NCBI GenBank assembly: GCA_049999725.1
Contig: JBNGIS010008155.1
Location: forward strand, 1-33,303
Length of the DNA: 33,303 bases
Source: Haplomitrium mnioides
Taxonomy: Eukaryota; Marchantiophyta; Haplomitriopsida; Calobryales
Direction: 5' to 3'
In this document: positions 10,042 to 19,535 of the stretch, in pieces
How positions within the stretch are numbered: position 1 is the stretch's first letter
Layout: each line of letters starts with the position of its first letter
Notes under the pieces: generated by a model
Databases searched by the model: none
What the model was told of the DNA's origin: nothing
What the model saw: only the letters and a program-made list of their open reading frames with translations
Position numbers and translations under genes: made by a program

Positions 10042-10313
10042 TGTTACAACATATAGAGTAAGATAAATAGCATAATCTACAATTATAATTTAATCTAAGA
10101 ATAACACATATAATTAGGATTATACTTAAACTTAATCCTAATCTTAATCCTAGTATATATAACCATATCTATATTTGAATCCTATAAGGATGATTATTGA
10201 GGTGGAGATAATACATGCTTGGAGAAGAGTAGGGGAAAAATATATCTATCACACTTTGCATCTTAGCTATGAGCATTGCATTGTTGAATGCATCATTTAC
10301 TTGCATCACAATA
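10042..10313 (+). repeat. 3' LTR of copia-1
   Basis: It begins TGTTACAACATATAG straight after the polypurine tract and ends ...TTGCATCACAATA. It aligns with 2296-2546 and supplies the left 40 bases missing there. The next base onward is already minisatellite-like sequence, so the element sits at or in a satellite array. Confidence 0.88.
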
Positions 10314-12236
10314 TACATGCCTTTTAAAGCACTTTTTGTAGTAATTTTGGGACGAATTGCTTTTCTTGTAATCACTACTTCATTTGTCTTTTTAGCACAG
10401 CTGCAATTTTGGTATCAAAAACTTTCCCACTCGTTTTCATGTTTGAGCACATTTGTGGCTGTCTTGAATTTTAGTATCAAAAACTTTCTCACTCATCTTC
10501 ATGTTTGACCATATTTTTAGACATTTGGAATATGGACATCTAGAATTTTGGGATCAAAAATTTTCCCACTCATCTCTATGTTTGAGCATATTTGTGGACA
10601 TCTGGAATTTCATGATCAAAAATTTCCCATTCATCTTCATGCTTGAGCACATTTGTGGACATCTAGAATTTTGGCATCAACAACTTTCCCATTGATCTTC
10701 TTGTTTGACCACATTTGTGGACATCTCAAATTTCGGGATCAAAAACTCCTCCCACTCATCTTCATGTTTGATCACATTTGTGGACATCTGGAATTTTTGG
10801 ATCAAAAACTTTCCCATTCATCTTCATGTTTGAGCACATTTGTGGACATCTGGAATTTTGGCATCAAAAACTTTCTCACTGATCTTCATGTTTGAGCACA
10901 TTTGTAGACATCTGGAATTTTGGGATAAAAAACTTTCCCACTCATCTTCATGTTTGAGCACATTTGTGGACATCTAGAATTTTGGGATCAAAAACTTTCC
11001 CACTGATTTTCATGTTTGAGAACATTTTTGGAAATTATGCAAAGAATAACTTTCTCAATAATCTTCATGTTTGAGCACACTTGTGGAAATTATGCAAAGA
11101 ATAGCTTTCCCATTAATCTTCATGTTTGATCACATTTGTGGAAATTATGCAAAGAATAGCTTTCCCACTAATCTTCATGTTTGAGCACATTTGTGGAAAT
11201 TATGCAAAGAATAGCTTTCCCAATAATCTTCAAGCTTGAGCACATTTGTGGAGATTATGCAAAGAATAGCTTTCCCACTAATCTTCATGGTTGAGCACAT
11301 TTGTGGAAATTATGCAACAAATAGCTTTCCCACTCATCTTCATGTTTGACCTTATTTGTGTACATTATGCAAAGAATAGCTTTCCCACTCATCTTGTTCT
11401 TGTAATTTTGAACAATTTTTGTGAAAATTGGCCACTAATATAGCTTTCTCCCTCATCTTGATCTATCTTTTTAGCACTTTTGTAGATAAATAGGTTTCCC
11501 ACATACATCGTTTTAGCACTCCCAAATCTTGGTCTATCTTTTTAGCACTTTTGTAGACAAATAGCTCTCCCATATATATCGTTTTAGCACTTCTGTAGAA
11601 ATTATGCAAAGAATAGCTTTCCCGCTCATCTTCATTATCCTTTTAGTATGTTTGTGGAAATTCTATGACTAATAGCTTTCTCACTCATCTTCATCCATCT
11701 TTTTGAGCATTTTCATGGAAGTTCTACAACAAATAGAATTTTGCACTCATCTTCATCTCTATTTTTGAATACTTTTGTGAAGTACTGCGACTAATAGCTT
11801 TACTACTCATCTTCATCCATGTTTTTAGAGATTTTGCAGAAATTCTACAACTAATAGCTTTCTCACTCACTTCATCCATGTTTTTGAGCATATTTGTAGA
11901 AAATCTTGGACTAGTAGCTTTGTCACTCATCTTTATTCATTTTTTGAGAACTTTTGTTGAAATTCTAAGACAAATAGCTTTCCCACTTATCTTCATCCGT
12001 GATTTTGCAAAATTTTGTGAAACTCTTCAATTGATAGCTTTCACACTCATTTACATTCGATGTTTTAGCACTTTTGTAGAAATTTTGAGAATAATTGCTT
12101 TCTCACTCATCTTCATATTTTTTTAGCATCTTTGTAGTCATTGTATGACTAAAAGCTTTCTCACTCATTTTCATCCATCTTTTTGAGCACTTTTACCAAA
12201 ATTATACAACAAATAGCTTTTGCACTCGGTTGTTGT
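10314..12236. repeat. Minisatellite array with 62-bp and 55-bp unit forms, about 30 units
   Basis: All units share a block of about 35 bases (TTTCCCACTCATCTTCATG plus TTTGAGCACATTTGTGGA). From about 10400 to 11020 the remaining part reads CATCTGGAATTTTGGGATCA and the unit is about 62 bp. From about 11023 to 11390 it is AATTATGCAAAGAATAGC and the unit is about 55 bp. After 11390 the units are more divergent (about 60 bp, TTCTACAACTAATAGCTTT). The segment 10314-10400 is also a degenerate unit. Open frames inside it repeat HICGHLEFWDQK-like peptides in rotating frames and are not genes. Confidence 0.95.
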
Positions 12237-12639
12237 ATAAATACTAAGTAATCTTTACAGAATGAAAATTGTCTTCCTTAGGATTGTCAAGAATACTTGC
12301 ATTCAAAGGTGTGTACTAAAGAGTGAGAAGCTCCAATGTAGGGTATAAAGCCATGAGCTAGTCAACAAAAGAAATGGAGCATCCAACTTTGAAGTAGTGG
12401 TAGGTGCAAGCACCCATAGATGAATTCAAAAGGTTGACTCTAACAACTAGTTAATAAGTATGCACTATATCAACTATCTTATAATATATTTTCAACAACT
12501 TTAACTTCAAGTTTAAATTATAAAAAGGTGATGTGGGTTTTTGCTCCAAGTACCATGGTTTCTTGCATGTAAATAGAAAAACGAGTTTTAAGTTAGGTAT
12601 AGTATGACTTATTATCTTCTATGGTTGCTTTGAGCTTTT
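12237..12639. other. Unassigned AT-rich sequence
   Basis: There is no sustained open frame, repeat unit or known motif between the minisatellite and the next array. A short imperfect inversion, GGTGCAAGCACC, is visible at about 12402-12413. Confidence 0.5.
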
Positions 12640-13090
12640 ACAAACAAAGTTTAAAATATTCTTATTGAGCATGGTTGCATTTTGCAAATGAATAGTCACC
12701 ATAAGTGTGGAGTATACTTTGGTCTTTGAAAAACAATGTGCATCATGTTCTTGTTAAACATGACTGCATATTGCAAATGAATAGCGTAGAGTATAGTTAG
12801 AGCTTTGACAAGCAAGTTGCATCATACGTCTATAAAAAATAATTACTTCTTGCGAATGCATGATCTCCATGAGTGTGGAGTATATTTAGCACTTTGACAA
12901 GCATAGTGCACCACTTTTCTTAATAATCATGGTTGCATATTGCAAATGGATGATCTCATTTTCAAAAACAAGGTGTATCATGCTCTTATTGCTCATTTTT
13001 TTGCAATCTTTCAAAATGAATGACCTGCATGAGCATAGAGTATAGTAAGATCTTTGAAAAGAAAGGTGTATCATCTTCTTATTGAGCATG
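12640..13090. repeat. Degenerate tandem array, about five units of 60-95 bp
   Basis: Units share GAGCATGGTTGCATATTGCAAATGAAT, a segment like GTGTGGAGTATAGTTAG, and CTTTGACAAGCA followed by GTGCATCAT. Anchors fall near 12665, 12760, 12850, 12925, 12990 and 13085. Divergence between units is high. It ends abruptly at 13090, where the unit shared with 31294 begins. Confidence 0.75.
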
Positions 13091-13469
13091 AAACAACCGC
13101 TACTATGAACTAAGAACCTACTACTCAAAGTATGAACTATTTTGTTGTTGCAAAAAGACAACAAATTTAGGTTTAAAACAAGTAAAACATTTTATTTCCA
13201 TCAAACAAACATAATTTTTGGTCTCATTGATATTATTTTCTTTTTGTAAAAATATTTAAAACATCAAATTCAATCAAAAAACCAAAAATTGTGTTTTTTT
13301 TCATATGAACTTGTAATATAGTTGGAGAATACTCTAGTGCTTCAAAATTCCATCAATTTTAAAATAACCATATTTTCAAGTTAAAATAAGAGTTAAGACT
13401 TTATGTATGTATAAACATTCTGCCATTATAAATCAATTATCTGAAAAGTAAACACATTTTTTTTTGCTA
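13091..13469. repeat. Start of dispersed unit shared with 31294 onward
   Basis: 13091-13147 and 31294-31350 match over about 57 bases, beginning AAACAACCGCTACT and including GAAC, AAGAAC, CTACTCAAA and GAACT blocks. The sequences on the left of these points are unrelated (tandem array here, gypsy integrase there). So AAACAACC marks a shared boundary. The rest of this stretch is AT-rich and not clearly alignable. Confidence 0.65.
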
Positions 13470-13820
13470 GAGCCCAAGTGCACTAGCCTTTGGGATTCAA
13501 TTCAAAGTCCACCAACGCATACACTTCACTAGTTTAGGTACACCTGGGGTTTGAGTCCATGTGCACATAGGCCTCACTAACTCATACGCATAAGAGGTTT
13601 TGAGTTCCATTTTTGAGTTTTTGCATGCACAAGCTTCATCAGTCGAAGCATGCAAAGGATTTTGGTTTAGCTTTGGATTCCATATATGCATGGGGTTCTC
13701 AGTTCTACTTCAAATTACATGCATGCATAGCCTTCAGCCTTCTATACTTGTATAGGCTCTAGCAGTCCATACGTCCAAGAGGCTATCATTTTTGCTTCAA
13801 AGTCCATGTGTGCAAGAGCT
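13470..13820. repeat. Degenerate array of 'GTCCATGCGCATAG'-like motifs, copy 1
   Basis: Short units of about 40-55 bp contain variants of AGTCCATGTGCACATAGGCC, ATACGCATAAGAGGTTTTGAG and TGCATGCATAG. The same motif family recurs at 27860-28080 and 32100-32480. On the minus strand this lies downstream of the protein relic ending near 14220, as the copy at 32100 lies downstream of the relic ending at 32868. Confidence 0.7.
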
Positions 13821-14219
13821 TCCAAGCAATGAAAAAGTATAAATGATTATATTTATATTTTTGATCTTTAATAGTTTGATGAACAAAATGAAGACTTAAA
13901 ATAAAAAATTTAGAAACATTTAGAGATGTTAAAAATCAATGCATCTTGATAAACATTAAAGATAGCCAAAAATTTGGAAACATTTTGGATTCTATATAGA
14001 ACTTGGTATTTTTCCTTGAAGAGTTCTTGCATGCATAGAGTTCAACCTCAACAAATAGAAGTCATTATAATATCAATGTTTATAAAACTTTGACAACATA
14101 TAAAATTGAATTATAAATATAAGCAGAAAGTTTCTCATGAAAAATAAAATATACAACCATCTAGTTCAAAAATAGAAACAAACAAATGAACTCAACCACT
14201 GACATCTATTTGTTAAGAG
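13821..14219 (-). other. 3' flank of the protein relic
   Basis: This AT-rich stretch lies between the motif array and the last recognisable codons of the minus-strand relic. Blocks such as AAATATAAGCAGAAAGT resemble ATATAAACTGAAAGT near 32873. It is probably untranslated or decayed sequence of the same repeated unit. Confidence 0.4.
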
Positions 14220-14311
14220 TTAGCTTTGAGAGGATTCATTGATATTCACACGATTATCATCAATGTTGATCGCATTATTTGATTTTCTTTTAAATACTTG
14301 AGTATTGATCA

Positions 14312-14732
14312 TGTAAAAAACTCAAAGATGAATTCCAAATGAGCAACAACTCAATTTTTTGCTAAGAAACACACCTCTATAAAGAGAAAACAAGCAAAGG
14401 CTCAAACCAATTGAAAGGAAATCTAGAATAACGAGTTGGAAAATGAAGCCCTTCTATTTATACTTCAGAAGACAGTGTTATACTACTTCTTTTACTTGCA
14501 AGTTACTTCCAATTTCAACCCTAAAAAATATATTGTTCTACGTCACTACAGCAACTTCAAAGGAAAGTTATCCTCATACTACTTCGCTAAAAGGATTTCA
14601 ACCCTAAAAACATTCTTATTCAAATCTTATGCCACTTTACTACAAGTAATCCTCTTTTACTAGTCACTACCATTCCCTTCACTCTTCTTTCTTTTCTTAT
14701 AAGTAGCATAACATCATGCTTGTATTATTACA
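14312..14732 (-). repeat. 3' LTR of gypsy-1
   Basis: It begins (plus strand) TGTAAAAAACTCAAAGATGAATTCC and ends ...TTGTATTATTACA, about 421 bp, aligning with 17478-17915. On the minus strand it is preceded by AGAAGACAAGGA (14736-14747), a modest polypurine tract. An open frame on the plus strand at 14436-14663 is a chance frame in the LTR. Confidence 0.9.
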
Positions 14733-14739
14733 TAATCCT

Positions 14740-16192
14740 TGTCTTCTAATCGATGATATCCTCATCATTGCCGCCACTTTCAAATAGTTGAATGCATCTT
14801 AAGCATTTTAAAGGTTAGGAAAAAGATCCTAAGTAGCATCATGAAGTGAATCTTTTTCAGAAAACCTTATATTGAACTCATGTTTGTCGTTTTTGCTTGA
14901 TAACTTATTTTGCCAAAATACCACCCATCTCATATTGTTCACGATCATCAAGAACAATAACCGAAGGAAGAATTTGAACATAGTTTGGAAAAGAAGATGG
15001 ACTAGGAACAAAAAGCTTAAGTTTAGATACATAGAACACATAATAAATCTTCATATAGAGAGGGAGATCATGTTTATAAGAAATGAGAGAAATAATACAA
15101 GAAATAAATAAAAGAACCGATCCAAGCTCGAGATAACTTGCAAACTTGAGTATCTAAAGACAAGGGAAGACTATGAGTAGAGAGTATAACTTCATCAACT
15201 CAAATATAAGAGAAATCACAACAATGTATATCGACATATTTTTGTACTGATTTTGAGTAATATCAAAATGGTTGCAAGCATCTTGTAAAAAAGAAGACAA
15301 ACAAGACAAAAATGGGGAAATTTTTAGAGCATTGGAAAAAGAAGGAGAAATCAACCCATTATAAGAAAAAGATGTTGACCTAGATTAAGAAAGAAAGGAG
15401 AAAATCTAGTACTTTCTTGTTTAGAGTCATTGTAAGCAAACTCCGAAGTTGGAAAGAAACCATCTCAATTGGTGTGAAAAAACATTGATAAATGCTCAAA
15501 GCATATCATCTAAAATACAATTATCATACTTCATTTGACTATTTCTTTTGAGTATGTTATGTTCTAGACATAGATAGCTTGGTACCTAAAAGCTTTAACA
15601 ACTCTTGCCAAAACTTTCAAGTGAATCGCGGATCTCTATAATATATTTACACCTTGGGCATTCCATGAGAGCATAAGACAATATCAAAGTAAATTTTTTC
15701 CAATTTTGGAGCATCCACTATCTCCACCATCAACACTAAATATATTTACTTGTTGAGTTTGTCTACAAACACCACAATTGTAGTAAATTCACAATGTGTA
15801 ACTGAAAGTGAAATGACAAGATCAAAACTAACATGTTCCCAACAAGCAATGGAAATCATTAGTAGCTGAAAAATTTTAGTTGGTTTTTTATTTGAAATAT
15901 TGTTACGCTGGCTACTTTTACAAGAATGAACAAAACTACCAATGTATCGAGCTAGATTTGGCTACCACCAATTGCATTGAAGCGTAGTATCTTGTGGAAC
16001 ATATATTTGATAGTCTCGATAGAGAATACCATCTCTAATAGGAAAAACATGACACTCACTATCTTTTACCGCTAGTCGTGCCTTAACAAGACTGAAGAAG
16101 ACATCTTCTTGTAGTTTTTGCCGATAATCTTTACTAGTTGCCTCATCAAGATGTAATATGCTTATATTTGATGCCTTCAATATATTCAACAA
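14740..16192 (-). pseudogene. gypsy-1 integrase and C-terminal tail
   Basis: The 76-codon frame 15962-16192 reads SECHVFPIRDGILYRDYQIYVPQD, the usual lead-in to integrase. Then follow RYIGSFVHSCKSSQRNNISNKKPT (zinc region), SFDLVISLS (first Asp block, near 15820), VVFVDKLNK, YRDPRFT..FWQELLKLLGTKLSMS (near 15570-15660), and NDS..ST near 15400. The tail near 14750-14880 reads IRFSEKDSLHDAT and ESGGNDED, like the 'WKG....ATWE' and GG.D endings of plant gypsy polyproteins. Stops and frame changes disrupt it. Confidence 0.82.
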
Positions 16193-17110
16193 ATGATTAA
16201 GCTTTCATGACAATTCATTTGAAATAATGTAAAAAATTTCTTGGCTTGTACTTCAACTTGATATTAAACAACTATAACTGATCTTCTCATCGATGATAGC
16301 AACTTGTCATATTTCTCAAGTGAATCAACTACAATAGGAGCTTGTAGATGCATTTGGATCATATAGTTGTAGAATTTGACAAGAAAAGATGACATTCTTG
16401 ACTTGTTGAAATGTAACTTGCATTTTGGCGGTTCATTGAAACTTGTCCTCCTTGCTTAAGAGATTTGTAGGTAGTATGGCAATATGCACATAGTAATGGA
16501 TGAATTGTTGATCAAAACTTGTCAATTCATTGAAGGCACAAACATCTTTGCATCATTTGGTATTAACCACTCTACAATAGCTTTAATTTTTTCTCTCTCC
16601 ATCTTAATGTTATTTGTAGACCTTTTATGTCCTAGATAACTCATCTCTTTCTTCCAAAATTCACATTCAACCTATTGCAATAAAAATTCCAATTGCACAA
16701 GCTTTGCAATACTTCTTTGAGATGATCACGATGCTTGGCCTCAATTTCACTAAAGATAAGGATATCATCCAAGAACACTCAAACTGACTTATCTACTAAC
16801 CCATAAAAAACCCAGTCCATTTGATTTATAAATATGGCCAAGGTGTTAGTGGGACCAAATGTAAGAACTTTCCACTCAAAATCTCCATATCTAATACAAA
16901 AAGTTATTTTTTCACATCACTTATCTTAATAAGAATTTTCCAATGGCTACTTTGAAGCTCCAGCTTAGAAAAGAATCGTGAACCCCTTAATTAATCCAAC
17001 AAATCATCAATACATGGTAAAAGGATTACTATTTTCTTGTTCAAGCTGCAATAATTTGTACAAAGACAAAAACCACTATTTTTTTTTGGTACAAAGAACA
17101 TCAGTGCTCT
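16190..17110 (-). pseudogene. gypsy-1 reverse transcriptase and RNase H remnant
   Basis: Minus-strand blocks in order are FVPKKNSGFCLCTNYCSLNK (usual FVKKKDGSLRLCIDYRxLN), PCIDDLLDQLRGSRFFSKLEL (near 16930-17010) and FLDDILIFSEIEAKHRDHLKE. The FLDD codons at 16764-16775 are intact. A short RNase H trace, FQQVKNVIFSCQILQLYDPNAS, lies near 16330-16440. Stops and frame changes are frequent. The reverse transcriptase keeps its catalytic Asp pair although the gene cannot be read through. Confidence 0.85.
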
Positions 17111-17460
17111 CTAAGATGAAGTACTTGCTCTATTTGATATCTCCACCAAGTTCTTGCAACTTCTTCTAATTTACTTGATGCAAATAAAGTTTGTTGACTA
17201 CATTCTGTTTTTCTTATAGCTTCAAAACATTCCTCACGATCAAACAAGAAATTGTTAGTTGCACCAAGAGCCATCTTCCCATCATAAGCTTTTGGCTTTA
17301 GAAACCGTATATAATTTTCTTCTTCTCAAAAAAATTCTCCTTTTTTCATTTGCATTTGAACTTCTAAAAGGCTATAAAGATGTTTAATTTGTTGTTGCAT
17401 TACTTGAATCACCATTCCATTTGTCTCTTGACTCTTGTGAACCTCACCACCAAATAGAAC
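17110..17460 (-). pseudogene. gypsy-1 gag fragment
   Basis: After the primer-binding site a frame reads QETNGMVIQVMQQQIKHLYS, a coiled Gln-rich start. It is followed by KPKAYDGKMALGATNNFLFDREECFEAIRKTECSQ and ARTWWRYQ (about 17120-17290). The last motif is the gypsy gag 'A..WW' block. The frame then runs straight into reverse transcriptase, so the C-terminal gag with its zinc knuckle and the protease are deleted. Confidence 0.75.
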
Positions 17461-17464
17461 CCTA

Positions 17465-17476
17465 GCTCTAATACCA
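17465..17476 (-). other. Primer-binding site of gypsy-1
   Basis: The minus strand reads TGGTATTAGAGC one base after the LTR end. This differs at one position from TGGTATCAGAGC, the complement of the plant initiator tRNA-Met 3' end. It fixes the orientation and the LTR boundary. Confidence 0.9.
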
Positions 17477-17477
17477 A

Positions 17478-17915
17478 TGTAAAAGAACCAAAAAAATGAA
17501 CTCCAAATGAGTAACAACTCAAAGATAACTCTTATAGAGCTAATCAATCAAATGCCAAAATGACAAGAAAACAAAAAAATGCTAATAAAGACATTCCAAA
17601 TGCCAATATGGCAAACAATCAACCAAATGCTAGAAAATACATTCCTACAAAGATGGTACAAGCGAATGGTCAAACCAATTAAGTGAAATTTTGGAATGAC
17701 GAGTTGGAAAATAAAGTCCTTTTATTCATTCTTGAGAAGAAGGTGTCACCCTAACTCATTTTCTTACAAGTTGCTTCTGATTTCAACCCTAAAAGTGATC
17801 TTATTCCAATCTTGTACTGCTTTATTAAAAGTAGTCATCCTTTGGTAGTCACTAGGATGCCATTCTCTTCTCTGTTTTATTATAAATAATACAAGATCAT
17901 GTTTGTACTACTACA
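17478..17915 (-). repeat. 5' LTR of gypsy-1
   Basis: On the plus strand it runs from TGTAAAAGAACC to ...GTACTACTACA (minus-strand TGTAGTAGTAC...TTTTACA), about 438 bp. It aligns with 14312-14732 over CTCCAAATGAG.AACAACTCAA, GGTCAAACCAATTAA, GAATGACGAGTTGGAAAAT, TTTCAACCCTAAAA and TAGTCACTA. Copies of CCAAATGCC(A)AAATGGCAA near 17551-17620 make it longer than the other LTR. Confidence 0.9.
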
Positions 17916-18160
17916 ACTTTCTGCTTCTTGTATTAAAAAACATTAGACTTGATAGTTGCTAAAGTTGTTTTCCACCATTGGTTTTTTTGTGTTAGAAGAA
18001 ATGTTTTAGAAAAGTATCATGATTCTAGTATATTGATATGTAGTTTGTATTTGCATTTTCCTTTTGTTCATACTATTTTTTCTAGAAATTATTGTTCAGA
18101 AAACGCATCATGAGCCACATACGCATGCCATTGAACATTCACTTATTTAGGGTTTGGAGG
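17916..18160 (-). pseudogene. Relic coding segment directly upstream of the gypsy-1 insertion
   Basis: On the minus strand this reads NVQWHAYVAHDAFSEQ, FLEKIV, GKCKYKLHINILES, FLLTQKNQWWKTTLATIKSN. It matches codons 14-80 of the second copy (QWFACEAEDAFFGQ, FLEKIA, KRKSKLHIDVLD, FLLTHKNQLRKTTLAIIKSN). In the second copy the next residues are LFEYER and, after a stop, RNSINDVNTKVDRIN. Here that part lies beyond the gypsy element at 14311-14222. This shows where the insertion entered the coding sequence. Confidence 0.8.
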
Positions 18161-19461
18161 TTCTTCCTCCCTCAAATGACACAATTTTAAGTACTCTTGC
18201 AACCCAAAAAAGTATCTTCTTTGGGTTGAATGATGCAACAACTCAAATTAACACTTTGGCTTGCAAATCATATATGTTGTCAATATTGTGACCATATCTT
18301 GTTTCATGTGAAATGGTTCTTTCTCTCGGTATAGAAGCTCTATCATATATTGTTTGATGTGGAAAATATGAGCATTTTATTTCAACCTCTTCCTCTTGTT
18401 GTATAACATCAACTTAAGAGTGTACAAAAATATTTTGAAATTCACCAAGAGAGTTTGTAGATTGCAATGTTGGAAACATGAATTCTATTTCAAGTTCTCT
18501 AAATTGTTCTTCAATGATGTATGCTGAAATCTTCTATTGGACAAGAAACTCATTCCACCACTGTATATCAGATTTTGTAAATGACTTTTGGCAAGTCTTA
18601 CTAATGTTATCTTTATTTGCAAAGACCACCACTTTATCTACATAACCTTCCCTTGTTTTATTTAACTCGTTTGATTTCAGAATAAGTCTTCAATGTAATA
18701 AAACATGTACTCAAGAAATCCTTGTCCACTTTTGGTAGTCACTTTCTTTGTCAAACACTATACTAAGATACTTAAAATTCATCTATTGAAAATTATTTAT
18801 TCCAAATCTTTTCATCTCATCCACTCAACTTGAGCTTGAACTATTGACTGAAGGTTATATCTTGTGGTTTTGGATTGTATGACAACTATAACACCTCCCT
18901 AGAACTAGTAAACATAAAAGCCTTGACTTGTTTCAAACATTTCAAAAATATGTCAAATATCTTAATGGATTTGAGCATGCAAATGGCTAACCAAAAGAAA
19001 TCCCACTTTGATTTTTTGAAAGATATTCTTTATAATCACTAGACAAAGATATCCAAACAATAATCTTATTTTTATTCTTTCCTATCATATTGTCGAGCTT
19101 AACATACAAACTAAGAGGTAATAGCCATTGAAATTTATATAAAATTTTGTTCAACACTATAACCCTCAAGTTGGAGTCACTTCTTAAATTGCCATAGGTT
19201 AAGAAGACATGTGAGTAAAGAGTATTAATAAAAAATAAAGTGGTAACAACATGTACATCCACTAAACAATCTTTATTGATATGCTTTTGTGGTGATGGCC
19301 AATATGGAATTGTTGATCCATACCATAGATTATGATACCCAAGTAATCTTAACTATTTGCATAACATTTTCTTTCATAGTTTGTAAGTTTTGTTTTTTAT
19401 TTCATTTGTTAGTCACAATGAAGACACAGTTGGTGATTATACCAACATCATTACAAATAAA

Positions 19462-19464
<3 letters not shown>

Positions 19465-19509
<45 letters not shown>
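19465..19509. repeat. (AT)n microsatellite
   Basis: About 22 uninterrupted AT dinucleotides. The IYIYIYI tail of the open frame 19289-19510 comes from it and is not a protein. Confidence 0.97.
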
Positions 19510-19511
<2 letters not shown>

Positions 19512-19535
19512 GTTATAAAAGGGATATTTTGATTC

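Larger units (their letters stand above)
2296..10313 (+). mobile_element. Decayed Ty1/copia LTR retrotransposon (copia-1)
   Basis: The element has a 5' LTR (2296-2546, left end lost), a primer-binding region, a long leader, gag and the copia domain order protease-integrase-reverse transcriptase-RNase H on the plus strand, a polypurine tract, and a 3' LTR (10042-10313). That order (integrase before reverse transcriptase) defines copia rather than gypsy. Many stops and frameshifts break the polyprotein, and several catalytic residues are lost, so it is inactive. LTR divergence is high by eye (several substitutions and indels per 50 bases), so insertion is old. I find no target-site duplication: the left flank is rearranged and the right flank is minisatellite. 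Confidence 0.9.
14312..17915 (-). mobile_element. Internally deleted Ty3/gypsy retrotransposon (gypsy-1)
   Basis: It is a minus-strand element of about 3.6 kb with two recognisable LTRs, an initiator-Met-type primer-binding site, a gag fragment, reverse transcriptase, a remnant of RNase H and integrase. Gypsy order (reverse transcriptase before integrase) is clear. Gag is joined almost directly to reverse transcriptase: the rest of gag and all of the protease are missing. It lies inside the minus-strand protein relic, whose C-terminal codons continue on the far side. I see no convincing target-site duplication (GATCA at 14307-14311, ACTTT at 17916-17920). Confidence 0.9.

Noticed and set aside
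10501-10895. Open frames coding repeated HICGHLEFWDQK-like peptides
   Set aside because: They come from a 62-bp minisatellite whose unit length is not a multiple of three. The peptide repeats in changing frames, which is not expected of a protein.
10314-12236. CRISPR-like array (regular repeats with differing segments)
   Set aside because: The 'spacers' are themselves repeated from unit to unit, repeats diverge gradually, and the surrounding sequence is eukaryotic retrotransposon DNA.
13497-13691. 64-codon minus-strand frame with repeated CACxN/CTW motifs
   Set aside because: It is produced by the degenerate GCATAG-type array, with no independent evidence of coding.
19289-19510. 73-codon plus-strand frame
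   Set aside because: It is antisense to the decayed core of the unknown gene and ends in Ile-Tyr repeats translated from the (AT)n microsatellite.
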